A DNA stretch of 64,000 nt from assembly GCA_022818135.1 (NCBI GenBank), contig JAFMSR010000034.1, positions 558,001-622,000 on the forward strand, in the 5' to 3' direction. This document shows, piece after piece, positions 11,751-24,535 of the stretch (its first letter is position 1; each line of letters starts with the position of its first letter). The notes beneath the pieces were generated by a model. It was not told the origin of the DNA, did not search any database, and was given only the letters and a program-made list of their open reading frames with translations. The translations under genes were made by a program, and so were the position numbers. This stretch comes from Saxidomus purpurata (Eukaryota; Mollusca; Bivalvia; Venerida; Veneridae).

Positions 11751-12430
11751 TAATGCTGAATTAATAAGTCCAAAATGGACGGTCATATAGTTCTAACTAA
11801 ACCTAATTCTGAGTTGTGCAACTTGTATTACATAGTAACCTTCTGATGATAAGTAAGCATTTCAAGTTTCAAAGCAGTTGACAAAGTAAAATAATCTAAA
11901 CACAAATCTTAACCAATGATTGAGATTTTCTATGTCCACAAAGGGGCCGTGATTCATGCAAAACGTAATCAAGGGTAATGAAACTTGCCTGAGATGACAA
12001 GTATGTACTCAAGTTTCAAAGCAATATCTAAGAGGTAAGTGGACCTAAACTTGAACAGGAATTACAATTTTATAAGTGAAAAAGGAGCCATAATTCATGC
12101 AAATGTGATCCCAGGTTATGAAACTTGCATGCCGTCACATGACGATTAAAATTTGTTTCAAGCAATTGCTTATGAGTAATGTGGATATATCTTAACATTG
12201 AATTATAACTTTCTGTTTCCAAAAACAGACCATATTTTATGCGAAAAACAACACAGAGTTATGCTATTTACAATGCACGGCCTCCTTATGAAGAATAGTA
12301 AGTATTCAAAGTTTCAAAGCAATATCGTGACAGTGTAGGAAAATAGTGGACTTAATCCTAAAACTTAACCAAGACTCAAACTTGTGTACGTCCAAAAACG
12401 GTCCGAATTTATACTTGATAGTAGCTCATA
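11751..12430 (+). repeat. degenerate ~150-bp tandem repeat, four to five units
   Basis: The block 'AAGTwTTCAAGTTTCAAAGCAATATC' recurs in diverged form near 11860, 12005, 12150 and 12305. It is accompanied by 'CATAATTCATGCAAA' and 'TTATGAAACTTGC' blocks. Non-coding and old, judged by divergence. Confidence 0.6.
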
Positions 12431-12941
12431 CGCTTTAATAACAGAAAAAGAAATGTTGAGCCAAAAATATTTCAAAATAATTTTTATTATCATTATGTTT
12501 TGAAAATGCACCGGCTGATCCTTATAACTTGAGCAGCGTATAATTTTAACTACGTGCTATTTCGAAAACAAGCAATATCTACCAATCTTATCGACCAAAC
12601 TAGTGATTATTCGCTAATAAAACCACAATTTAGATAGATAGATTTATTTCGGTAGAAATGTACAAGCATTGTAAAAATGATACATACAATGATAAAAAAT
12701 ATTATAAAAGCATACTCATGAGAACCATGTCCGGCACTTTAATACCAAGGATAACACGAAAAAGGCAAAAGTTATTTCCCCTTATTTCCATTGTGGTCTT
12801 TGATATTAATGGCACAACATAGCAAGACATGTTTATTAACCTTTAATTATTAAATAAATGAATAAATAAAAATCCTACAGATAATCACAATTAATAAAAA
12901 TACATAATTATCACAGATTGATTATTGAGATTATCACAAGC

Positions 12942-15700
12942 CTATGCCAACAAAAAATCTTTAGCCCTAGCTTTAAAAACCCTCAAAACTTTAGTGTCTC
13001 TCATATCCTGTGGCAAATCATTCCAAAACTGACAGCCACGGTATGCAAATGTTTTTTTTACCGAACCCTTTGACCTTGGGGATGGAAAAACGACTACTGT
13101 CTGTGAAATCAAAACAAGGGCACTTACTTAAAGACGACCGCTACGGTTTCGTCATTTTTTTAAAGCAATGAGAATTTTATGAAATTTCGTTTGTCGTTAG
13201 GGTTATACCTGCTTAGTCAGAATATAAAATAAAAAAGGTAGGCCATCAGCCTTATTTATAAGCAATGGACACTTTTTGTAGTATACCCCCGAAAGCAGTG
13301 AAAATGACCCCTATCTCATTTTTATTAATATTAAATCTCTAAATTTGGCAACTCACAATTGATTTTTATTTAAAATGTCAAGCGATTGATCCTAATTTAT
13401 GAAACTACATGAATTGTGATTTCAAAATGTATTCAAACTGAAAAAAAAAACATAAAGAGAAACTAGTTTCTGTAAAAAACTATGTAAAATTTGTAGTCAT
13501 TTTTCAAAGTTTTTTTTCTTAATGTTCAAGCATTGAGAATTTCTTAATTTTTTGCAGTAGAATTGTTCAAACATCACTTTATTGAGAACTACTTTAAAAA
13601 TGATAGGTAATCAGCCTTTTTATTGAGAAAATTGAGCTGTTGTTTCGGGTGGGAGGGTGGTGTTGGATGGGAGGCCAGGTGTTTATTGGCACTGACGTAA
13701 TACAGATAGCTAAATGAAACTTTAACTGGACAAATTGTGTATAGTGAAACACTTACAAGTAATATGTAACAAAAAAGTATCCTTCTAAAAGCATTTAACA
13801 CAGTTTAAAAGTCCCCCTTTGCTAAACACTGACTTTTTTGGTGCTTTTAAAGGGAGGTAATAAGTTTTCTTGATGTACTGATATTTTTGCTATAGTTATA
13901 TGTTTAAAAATGTTAAAGTGATATTATTGCTCAAAATAATCCTTTTGTATGTTTTTTTATTCAAAAGTAATTGTTTGTGACATTTAATTAAACAACATCA
14001 AAATATAAACATATTTGTTATATAGCCAAGAATTAAACTGTAGCGATCGTCTTTAACTTAGACCTTGTGCGATGGTTATGTACAGTGCTGGCAGCAACAA
14101 AATGTTCCTCTAAGTAAGCTTGAGCTGTGTTGTCTTTAATCCTAAAGACATGGCAAAGACTGATTTGATCAACTCTCTTAGCCACTGGTAACCAATTTAA
14201 ATAAGAAAAATGATCTAGACCTTTATGAGTCATTGGATCAAGATTCATTACACAACGAATAAGCTTATTTTGAGTGACCTGGAGTTTATTTTTAAAATTT
14301 CGTGTCAAACTAGGGAACAAGAAAGTAGAAGTATAATCAAAATGACACTGGATAAGAGACATGGCCAAAAGTCTTTTAGTATACTGAGTGAGGAATTCAC
14401 GTTTTCTATAGAGGAACTTTATCCTGGAATTTGCTTTTTTAATAACCGACCTAGCTAAAGCTTCACATGTTAGACTTTGGTCAAGGGTTACACCAAAGTA
14501 CTTTACTGAATGTTTGGACTCAATAACATGACCATTACAAGAGATATTAAGGTTGGACTGAGATCTTAGTTTAGGTTTAGAACCAAACAGAATGGACTCT
14601 GTTTTCCCAATGTGCAAAGATAGCTTGTTTGAAGTGAGCCACTCACTAACCGTAACCATATCTTCACTTAGAAGAGATTCAATTTCGAGTCTGTTTTTAC
14701 CAGAGACCAAAATACAAGAACCATCAGCTGTGTTTGACCACTGCTGATATATCATTGACATATATTAAAAACTGAGAGGCCCTAATATTGACCCTTGGGG
14801 GACACAACAAGAAATATTTGCTTGAGAAGAATGTGTACCAGACACATCAACCAACTGGTGCCTGTCAGATAAATATGTTGCAAACCAGCTAATTGGGGCT
14901 TTATTTAATCCAAGAGCTTTCGGTTTCATTATAAAAACTGAATGATCAACAGTGTCAAAAGCTTTCAGAAGATCAAGTAGCACCATCCCTACCATATGAC
15001 CTTTGTCCATTTGAAACCGAATAAAATCAGATAAATGAATTAAACATGTAGCAGTGAAAAAACTACGTGTAAAGCCAGATTGAAAGTCATATAATAAATT
15101 ATTTTTGTCTAGGTACTCTTCAACTTGATCATATATGACCTTTCCCTAGACCTTGGATATGATACTTAAAATAGAAACTGGACGATAATTACAGGCTTCA
15201 GTCTTGTCATTCTTCTTGTACAAGGGAACTACTCGTGCAGATTTTAAATCATCAGGCACAATGCATTGGATGATTGACACATTTATGACATGACAAAGAG
15301 GACCAGCTACAATGGCCGCACTATCCCGGACAAAACGAGATGTGATACCGTCTAAACCAGTGGCCATGTTGGCACTTAGGCTATTTGGATACTTAAGAAC
15401 TTTGTTTTCAAGAACAATAGAATAAATAGGTATCGGGTAAAACATTTTTAGATGTGTAAAATCTATTAATAAACTTTTCACCAAAGATGTTAACACACTT
15501 GAGTAATTTTTCAACCAGTTTAGCTGCAACAGACGTGTAAAAGGAATTAATTTTTTCAGCAAACTTTAACTTGTCAAAACAAATTTCTGAATCAATTTTT
15601 TATCCGATATTACTACAAGTCTGACCCTTCTAATTTCTTAAGAGTGTTCAATAAAAACTTAGAATCTGACCTATTATTCTCTAATGAGCTTTTAAAATAG
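12942..15700 (-). pseudogene. LINE reverse transcriptase ORF (interrupted)
   Basis: From 15562 to 14033 one frame is open except for a stop at about 15146 and another at about 14765. It carries ATGLDGITSRF, ARVVPLYKKND, NYRPVSILSIISKV, then LLDLLKAFDTVDH and VPQGSILGPL, typical RT blocks. The FADD/YADD motif is degraded to TADG at about 14728, with a few residues missing before it, so catalysis is lost. NKLSLHIGKTESILFGSK and a 'LNWLPVAKRVDQISLC' C-terminal block follow. Upstream, near 15570-15450, FAEKINSFYTSVAAKLVEK is readable in another frame, implying a frameshift. The ORF resumes beyond the inserted element at 13131 with FSIPKVKGFGKKTFAYRG and stops at 12942 after KARAKDFLLA. Confidence 0.85.
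13132..14052. mobile_element. TTAA-flanked non-autonomous DNA transposon inside the LINE ORF
   Basis: The ends read inward AGACGACCGCTACGGTTT (left, 13132) and AGACGATCGCTACAGTTT (right, from 14052), an 18-bp inverted repeat with two mismatches. TTAA lies immediately outside each end (13128-13131 and 14053-14056). Reading the LINE across the element while counting one TTAA keeps the LINE frame: RSKL continues directly into SKCPCF and the conserved C-terminal region. That confirms both the boundaries and the 4-bp duplication. The 921-bp interior is AT-rich with no transposase. TTAA targets are typical of piggyBac and Kolobok; the superfamily is not decided by this sequence. Confidence 0.88.
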
Positions 15701-15908
15701 TATTTTCAGCATTAAAATTTTATTAATTAATTTTATTAAAGGAAATAGAAATGAGTACATACTTAAACATTGATCAATCAACTAACTAATCCTTGTTTTA
15801 TAAAGAAAACACTTACCAATGCAAAAACACGTCCACATGCCATCTTAAATATAGCGAATCTCGCGAGATTTATTACGTCATACAAGTTGTCCGTGACTAA
15901 TGGAATAA

Positions 15909-16113
15909 TGAATTCGTGAATTCATGAAATTATAAAGTTGAAATCGAGAAATTGTGAAATCGTGAGATCGTGAATTCGTGTATCGTGCATTCGTGAAATC
16001 GTGAATTCGTGAAGTAAATTCGTGAATTCGTGAAATCGTGAAGAAAAATCGTGAATTCGTGAAGGAAAACCGTGAAATCGTGAAGTTGAAATGTTACCAC
16101 CGGTCTTTCGTAG
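15909..16113 (-). repeat. octamer minisatellite TTCACGAW, array 2 (inverted)
   Basis: On the minus strand this reads TACGAAAGACCGGTGGTAAC, then TTTCAACTTCACGAT and a run of TTCACGAT/TTCACGAA octamers with TTTTC-type spacers. The leader and unit match array 1 at 2618-2912, but the orientation is opposite and the number and order of octamers differ. It produces short chance ORFs rich in His-Asp-Phe and Asn-Ser-Arg-Phe. Confidence 0.88.
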
Positions 16114-17334
16114 AAAAGGCAACAAACATTCAAGACTGTTAGTGATTTCATATAGTGCATCGCGGAATGTATCTGAAATTCCAGGGTATTTCCAGTTGAC
16201 CTATAAAACTAAGTTACCACCAATTAGCATATAATTAAAAATCCTCTTACTACCAATATCTTTATTTAACAACAACAGATTAGCTTTTGTAATTACCTGT
16301 ACATTGGTCAGCACAATTTTTGAGAGGATTGAGTGGCAATAAGTGAATTATTACATTGGTTAAACAGTCAAAATGTTTTCCTTTGCTATAATTTCAATGT
16401 ATTTTTTATGGTTTTACAGACTTAAATAAGCCATGATGTGTCTACTATGTTGAGGATGAGGCAAACATCTCTTAAAGTGATTTGGAAATCTTGTTATTGT
16501 GGAAGAACTTTAATGGGTTGTTAGTTTATGTACTAGTCAGATTGTATTCAACTTATCTGTATTTCTGAATGGTTTACAAAAGTACAAGACATTCTTTTAC
16601 GGTAACAAACAAATTATGTTCTCTTGGCTTGATTACCCTTCTATTTAATATGAACATATTTTCTACAGTATGATGGAAGCCAAACATGTTTTTCAACAAC
16701 AATTTACATTTCCGTATTATGTTGAGAGTCAATCTGAAATAAAGCTAATTATACAGGGTTGATGGTTGACCCATCAAAATTAATGTTCAGCACGAAATTT
16801 GATGAGGGTGTAAGCTTTCGTTATACCATACAGCTTTGCAACAAAATAAATGTTGCTTTGGCAAGGAGTTTGTGTTGTAACATAAATGTTCTTTTGAAAG
16901 TCAGATTTTTAAATCATATAGGACAAGGGGCTTCAAAATTTTGATATTAATAGCTTTAAAAACAAAATGCTAATAATAGCAAAATGTAGCAAATACAAAA
17001 ATTTACGGATACAATATCTTTCAGCTAAATATTTCCACTTTACAGAAAAGTTTGCAGGATTGTTATGTTTTGTCTTTTTCAGTCTACTTTGACTACAGAA
17101 ATATGTTTAATTAACTAATGGCACAAAATGCATTTGTATCAGCATCCAAGTTCCTACACAATGTCACGCGGCTTCATAATAGTATATTCTGTCATTTTAA
17201 GCTGCAAATCCATATAAAATTAGCTGGTTATGAATTTAAATACATCTTAAAGTATCTAGCAGAAGTCTGCAAATGTTCTGTTATCACAAAATCTAAAAGT
17301 TTACAATTTATATGTCACTTTACAAAAACAAATA
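16114..17334. other. no gene recognised
   Basis: AT-rich sequence with a few ORFs under 65 codons and no familiar motifs or repeats. Confidence 0.55.
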
Positions 17335-17477
17335 GTGCGAAAAAGTTCTATCTAACTTGTTTTATGGCCTGTATCTTTTTATTTAAAAATAAACATGGAC
17401 AAATGTGAATAATGATTCATCTGATTGCTAAGACATTTTAAAAAATGATATAAAAATCAATTAGATGTTTTTCGCAC
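17335..17477. mobile_element. MITE-like element, 143 bp, GTGCGAAAAA ends
   Basis: Starts GTGCGAAAAAGTTCTAT and ends ATGTTTTTCGCAC; the ends are inverted repeats of about 11-14 bp. Only 31 bp separate it from the next member of the same family. Confidence 0.55.
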
Positions 17478-17508
17478 TCAATTTTTGTCTAAAATAAATC
17501 ATTCATGA

Positions 17509-17718
17509 GTGCGAAAAAGATCTAAGTGACATATTTTCAAATAACTCTTTTATTCATAACATAACTTTAATTTTGCAATTCACTGCTTATTTCAAAGATT
17601 ATTTTAAGTAAAAACTTTTAAACATGACATAAGTATTTGCAGCAATAGAAAAATAAAACAGTTTTTTGCTTCTCCTGTCAAATTTTGTGAAATGCACTTA
17701 GTACTTTTTCGTATTCAC
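17509..17718. mobile_element. MITE-like element, copy B
   Basis: Starts GTGCGAAAAAGATCTAAGTG and ends GCACTTAGTACTTTTTCGTA followed by TTCAC. Read inward, the right end is GTGAATACGAAAAAGTACTAAGTGC, so both ends share CGAAAAAG..CTAAGTG. The interior resembles positions 1-200 (TTTTCAAATAACTCTTTTA). No ORF. Confidence 0.6.
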
Positions 17719-18992
17719 CCCTCGAGCTTGTGTCATGAATTTTACCGTACCTAAAGTCACGAAAACTTCTAATTGTTAATCAGCATTTTAAGTTGTGTTA
17801 CTGGAGATTTGTTTCCCCTTGACGAATTAATAAGAGCAAAGTTATAGCTTGTGGCTTAGTTAAAATTTATAATTTTTTGCCCCATCTACTGCTCCTTTAC
17901 TAATTGACATAGAGTCACCATACGTCATTCATATGTTTATTAGGATAAGCCGTTGTGCACCTTGGTGAAACTATTTATATTAGATCAGTAACATAAGAAG
18001 TATGCCCCTTGACTTAGTAAAACTGAAGGCATTCTATATGGCAAGTTTGTGGCACACACTGCTTCTCAAGAAACTGACATTGAGTTATAAAACTCCACAC
18101 AGATGTTTATTGAGATGAGAAGTTGTGCATATGGTTTTTAGTTATTTTATCAGGACAGTAATAGCTGAGTTTTGGCCCTTGATCTAGTCAAAATAGAGGT
18201 GTTCCATATGGCGATTTTGCAGCAGGCATCGCTCCGTAATTAAAGGCCCACATTTTTATGTACATAAAATCAAGCTTGACAAAGTTTTGTTAATGTCTTC
18301 ACTCAGTAAAAACTATTAAGTTATGTTCTTGTTTTGGGACAATGCGTGGAAACCGGAGGTATTCTTGTCATATGGAAACAATTTAAGTTTATTCGGTGAA
18401 CATAAGCATGAAGAGGAACAGCTATTGGTGATCAACATGCAATGAGATTGACTCCATTTTTAGTGTTGAAAAAATGAAAACCCAGCAATAGCCTTATTAA
18501 GTTTGACTTCTTCAGTTTAGTGTTGAAAAACTAGCAATAACTTTCACTCCATGATACTTTAGCAAACAAGTATATATATGCACTGCCTTAATTTAATAGC
18601 AGTAATATGATATTTATGGATATCACGGAAATTGATTATTTTACTTACATTTGTTGCATTCAATAGCACAACTGAAGTCAGAAACTGAATGAATACACAA
18701 CTGAAGTCAAAAACTTAATGAATATCTTTTCATAAGCATGGTACATTTCAATGCAGTTTCCACTGGACTACTAAGTGCTGCGTTGTTTGTAGTTTGTCAT
18801 TTATGAGTAACTGATAATGTTGCTTTGCAAAAAACTTTAGTTCCCTGTCAAACATGAGCACTGTTTCTCAAAATAATGTGTAACTTACATTCGAAGTACA
18901 TCAATTATGGCTATATTAACTGAAACTGTGATCATCAAAAACTGCACATACATTTATTCCATTTAAATTATTCGACAGTTTTCTTTTTTTAA
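17719..18992. repeat. non-genic; contains two ~170-bp degenerate tandem units
   Basis: At 18025-18245 the block 'GGCATTCTATATGGCAAGTT' ... 'GGCACACACTGC' recurs about 170 bp later as 'GGTGTTCCATATGGCGATTT' ... 'CAGGCATCGC', with 'CCCTTGACTTAGTAAAA'-like text before each. The rest shows no recognisable feature. Confidence 0.5.
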
Positions 18993-19200
18993 GCGCGAAA
19001 GTGTTCTAAGTGACATTTATACTAAAATCTCCCTTTGAAGTGTTGCAATTAAAATAACTGCAATTTGCGGCTGTGACACAAGTATTTCTTCACATTTTTA
19101 TATTTAATGAACTGGTAAGTGTAGTATGGTTGAAACAAAATAGGAATGATTTTTACTTCTTCTGTAAAATCATCGAAAATGCACTTACATTAGTTTTGCG
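18993..19200. mobile_element. MITE-like element, copy C
   Basis: Starts GCGCGAAAGTGTTCTAAGTG and ends near ATGCACTTACATTAGTTTTG followed by CG. Length and layout match copy B at 17509, including GCAATT and ACACAAGTATTT blocks in the interior. More diverged than copy B. Confidence 0.45.
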
Positions 19201-20339
<1,139 letters not shown>

Positions 20340-20805
20340 AATTCTAAAAAACAAGGGTAGCTCATTGTGGTGAATATTTGTGCCAAGTTACATCAAAATC
20401 CCTGCATGCATGAAGAAGAAATGCTCCGGACAAAGATATTCTTGAATTTGACCTTTAATATCTAAGTGTGACCTTGACCTTAGACCAAGGGACCTGATTC
20501 TTGCGCATGACACTCTATCTCATGATGGTGAACATTTACACCAAGTTACATCAAAATCCCTCCATGCATGAAGTAGATATGCTCCAAACAAAGTCATTCT
20601 TGAATTTGACCTTTAACCTCTAAGTGTGACCTTGACCTTAGACCTCGGGACCTGGTTCTTGCGGATGACACTCCGTCTCATGATGGTGAACATTTGTACC
20701 AAGTCACATTAAAAATCCCTTCATGCATGAAGAAGATATGCTCCGGACAAACTAAACCCGGACGGACGGACGCACGCACGCACGCACGCACGCACGCACA
20801 TACAC
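20340..20805 (+). repeat. 158-bp tandem repeat ending in a CGGA/CGCA microsatellite
   Basis: 'AAATCCCTGCATGCATGAAG' recurs at about 20397, 20555 and 20713 (period 158-159), with 'GTGACCTTGACCTTAGACC' in each unit. The array ends in (GGAC)n then (GCAC)n at 20757-20800. Tandem ~160-bp cores followed by a tetranucleotide microsatellite are the layout described for pearl/HINE elements of bivalves; assignment to that class is by layout only. Confidence 0.75.
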
Positions 20806-22473
20806 TGAACTGCCATTTGGACAACTATATTGAGCTTTCGCAAGCGGCTCGACAATAAATCTATACCCAACATATATCATAAACAACTGTAACTTAAAGC
20901 GACTGCACTCCAAATTCTTAGTAAATATTTTTTTTTTTGGTAAAATCAATATATATTCAATTTGTCAGCATCAAGATTATTTTCTTTGTGTAAGAGCTAA
21001 AAATAAAGGCAGAAAACAAATATTTACCCGAGCCAGGTTTTGAACTCGGATCTTTGCGCTTACAAAAAATTTACAGCGGCTTAACCTACTACGCTACGGA
21101 GTCAGCTGATTCGATGCGAGTTAAAAATATTGATATACCAAAGAGTCCACCCCGTTAGTCACGGGGTGATATATTCTACAATAAAAGTAAGCAAAACAAA
21201 ACATTTTAATTGTTTCTTTTGTTAGAAAACTTGTCTCGCTATCATAATACAATGCCCCTGATACAGTAATAACAATTGTTTTCTTGAAATTGAAAATTTT
21301 CTTTTTTTAGCGTAACTTGTCCATCTGCAGTGCAGTCGCTTTAAGGCTGACGGAATTAACATTAATAATACCAGTTTTTGTAGTACGTGTTAGCTGCAAA
21401 ATTCCGTTTAAATTACTTCTTGAATAATGAATGTATTTATTTTTACGTACGATTAGCAGTTGTTATACATAAGATGACAATAATCTGCTTGTTGAAGGTC
21501 TATGTATAAAGCATTCGTTTTATTTTAATAAAGTTGTCTTAAGTTTTGCAAGCATGATTTGTTAAGGAGATCGAAAAATTCATGCAAACAATAAAAAAGT
21601 CTCGAATATTAAGGGACTCTGCTGCACTATTCTCCTCTTTGTTCGGAGGAACATATGTTTATATCTATTTAATTATACCATATGTGCATTATGACATTTA
21701 TCTTCTGTAAGTCTGCCATGGATGTAGCTACAAGGGTGCAAAGCAGGGCACTCTCTTGTACTATTGGCACGACATCGCGATAACATTGGTCCATGCAGTT
21801 AGAAGATAAATCAATAACATAACATATTGCTAGAACGTCTGCATAAAAACATTCTCGCTAAAAGATAGGATTATCGAGCCCTGTACATTTTGATGTACAT
21901 CTTTAGTCGTATGCTAATTTTTCTTGTTAGTAACCCCCAACAACAGCTGCTGTAGTCAACAAACTAGCGAGTCGTTATAAAAATTGGCGATTACTCGCCA
22001 AAAAATAAGTACAATTTGACAGTAATTCTTGTTGAGTTCCACTTCAAAAGCGAATAAGGTATCCAAAAGGACTGCATTACTCGACAATCGGACCTCAGTC
22101 TAAAAACTGATATCATCTATACCTGCCTAATTAGCACTATGACGTCATGAATATACGTAATGACGTGAATATTTTTCTACAATTACTTCACCTTAAATTT
22201 TTTTCTTACGTAGCACGGGTTATTACAGGCAATATATTGTTTCAAGGTGGATAATAACGTGACCGAATAGTTTCTACAACAAACACAAGTGGCCGTCTTT
22301 TCCGTCACTTGAACATAAAATACAGGTAAGCTCTAGTTTTATACTTAAAGTAATACTTAGGCTTTCAGAATATACTATAACCCTGTCAATTTTCCCGAAA
22401 TTGGAAATCGTGTTGTGGTAGTGGTATGTTCTTAAAATACTTTCATTATACAATGAAAAATTACCTGTTTATT
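20806..22473. other. no gene recognised apart from the tRNA-like sequence at 21026-21103
   Basis: AT-rich. No ORF over 65 codons with recognisable content. 'TTTTATTTATTTATGTA'-like low-complexity tracts are common. Confidence 0.5.
21026..21103 (-). repeat. tRNA-like sequence, probable SINE head or tRNA pseudogene
   Basis: The minus strand has an A-box-like GTAGCGTAGTAGGTTAAGC and, 35 bp on, a B-box-like CGAGTTCAAAACC, with TCCG..CGGG ends. The anticodon arm is expanded and does not pair well. More likely a tRNA-derived repeat than a functional tRNA. Confidence 0.45.
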
Positions 22474-22906
22474 ATACCCCCGAAACGTAGGAGCCACCCG
22501 GTAGTCGGTCGGTCGGTCGGTCGGTCTGTCCGTTGCCTTTTCCTTGTCCGGAGCATAACTTTGAAACTACTAGTTGGAATTCAGTACAACTTTACACAAT
22601 GGTCAAGCACGTTTAGAGGAAGTGCAGTGTACAAGAACCATATTTCTATCTTGATTAATTACAGAGTTATTGCCCTTTGTTGCTTTTCCTTGTCCGGAGC
22701 ATAACTTGAAAACTACTGGTTGGAATTCAATACAAGTTCATACAATGGTCAAACACAATGATAGAAAGTGCAGTGTACAAGAACCATAATTATATCTAGA
22801 CTAATTGAAGAGTTATTGCCAAGAACCATAACTATATTTCAGTTTTATTACAAGGTATTTTGTTACTTTTAACTGCTCAATTGATGAAGCATTCTTTCGG
22901 GGGTAT
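22474..22906. mobile_element. TIR element with ATACCCCCGAAA ends
   Basis: ATACCCCCGAAA at 22474 is matched by TTTCGGGGGTAT ending at 22906, a perfect 12-bp inverted repeat (one more T on each side also pairs with small slippage). Inside are (GGTC)n at 22503-22528 and two ~146-bp tandem units starting TTTTCCTTGTCCGGAGCATA at 22538 and 22684. The element therefore combines a short TIR, a tetranucleotide microsatellite and tandem cores. No coding potential. Similar CCCCCGAA starts occur at 37544 and 53510. Confidence 0.7.
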
Positions 22907-23879
22907 TAATTACATTTAGTTATAGGTCTAGTTTTCATGTCAAAGCGATGAAAAAGATGGCCAGATTTGTTCGATGTATGAAGTATTTGGTCATCTGATT
23001 ATACGCATTTTTAATTATTATCATCATTATCATATACCCATTTATTATTGATATCTGATGAATAATGTCAACCTGCCCTAGAGACTAACATGGTTAACAA
23101 AATACATATCAAGATGTACACGATCAAACCGGCGTAAGATATAATGCAAGAGTATAACTGTGACATTGGACATGGATGACAGTGTGTGGTGCATGACACA
23201 TCTCTGCTTTATGTGTCACAACCTTATGATGATTTTAAAATACGTCCATGATAGAATTTGCAGTCATGGCACGAAATGACAGACATATAGCCAGACAGAC
23301 AGGCAGTCGGACGCACACACTGACCGACTGACATACAGACAGACTAGTAGACCTGACCAGCGCACTCGCACTCGCACACGTAAATGTAAATGTACAACGC
23401 ACAACTGCCAAATTTCGGGGGTGATCTCAAACGATTCTAGTATCATAGGAAATCTTGGTTACGTTCATTATTAAAAAGTCTTCATCATTATCTAATACTT
23501 TTCACTATAATCCTAATAATAATCATTACTATCGTGTACTGTAGAACTAATACAAGATTGAACATATACACCATCATCATAATCATCATGAAGAGATTCA
23601 TCCTTACAATTAAATTATCAATAATCAGTTTCATCAAAATCGTCGTTTTCATGAGAGTCATTGTCCCATCAACATCAATTGTACCATTACTAAAATAAAA
23701 CAAATGATGTCCCCAACAGAGGTTTTCAATGGTACCGGGAGAAAATCTAGAATTAGAAAAAAAATCTTCAAGTGAACTTGACAAAAAACAACAGTGATTA
23801 CCTAAATTAATGAGAATTTAAAAAAAACATTGACATTGAAACCCCACCCCCTCAAAGAAAATGTTTTAATTAATATTAA
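22907..23879. other. no gene; simple-sequence tracts
   Basis: Degenerate (CAGA)n and (GCAC)n-like sequence lies at 23278-23385, and ATC/ATA-rich trinucleotide tracts at 23515-23660. The ORFs here are low-complexity products of these tracts. Confidence 0.6.
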
Positions 23880-24535
23880 AAATAAACATATATAAAACTA
23901 CAGTGACCTTGAGCCCCCACCCCGAAAATATTCGTTTATTTTAAAAAATTTCAGAACAATTTCAGAATTTAAAAAATCATTTTAGTAACAATGACCTTGA
24001 CCCCCGAAAAAATATTTTCAGAACAATTTTAGAATTTAAAAACAATCTTTTTTTTCAATAACAGTGACCTTGACCTAGACCCTAGTTACCAAAATGCAAT
24101 CCAAATCTCCACATAGGCTACCTACACACTGATTTGCATTGTAATTCGTCACTCCTAGTATAGCCTAAGTTATTGATCGTAATCTATTTCTCACTGACTT
24201 TGATTTTATTGACCCAAAATGCAATTCGAAGCTTCCTCTCCGCACAATCTACCTACACACCAAGTTTAATTGTAACTGGTCACTCCTACCTAGAGTTATT
24301 GAGCGGAAACCATTTTTCTATTTTTAGTAACAGTGGCCTTGACCTTGAGGATAGAGCTCTTAGTGCAATCGCAAACTTCCTCTCTACGCAAGCTACATAC
24401 GCACCAATATTCATTGCAATTGGTCACTCTTAACTAAAGTTACTGAGCGGAAACCAAATTTTTGACGACCTCCCGCCCGCCCGACATACGAAAACGCCAT
24501 TGCAATTACCAGGTTTTAAGAAAAAACCTGGTTAT
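23880..24535 (-). repeat. ~130-145-bp tandem repeat with terminal hairpin
   Basis: Units contain 'GTTATTGAGCGGAAACC' (at about 24161, 24296 and 24439 in variants), 'AACAGTGACCTTGACC' and 'ATTGCAATTGGTCACTC'. The same words occur in reverse complement at 43637-44200, so this is the same family in the opposite orientation. The edge carries a hairpin, ACCAGGTTTT-aag-AAAAAACCTGGT, at 24509-24533, as expected for a rolling-circle element terminus. No protein is encoded. Confidence 0.7.

Larger units (their letters stand above)
12631..15720 (-). mobile_element. CR1/Jockey-like LINE, decayed, split by a DNA transposon
   Basis: Runs on the minus strand from a linker region near 15700 through a reverse transcriptase domain, a C-terminal region ending at 12942, a ~300-bp 3' UTR and a terminal AATAAATCTATCTATCTA tail at about 12631-12650. 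The tail (ATCT microsatellite) and 3' UTR words such as GACCACAATGGAAATAAG are shared with the fragment at 25915-26304, which confirms the 3' end. A 0.92-kb TTAA-flanked element (13132-14052) interrupts the ORF. The 5' part (endonuclease) is not recognised. Confidence 0.85.

Noticed and set aside
23488..23784. 98-codon minus-strand ORF
   Set aside because: Encoded by ATC/ATA-rich simple sequence; Met/Ile-rich low complexity.
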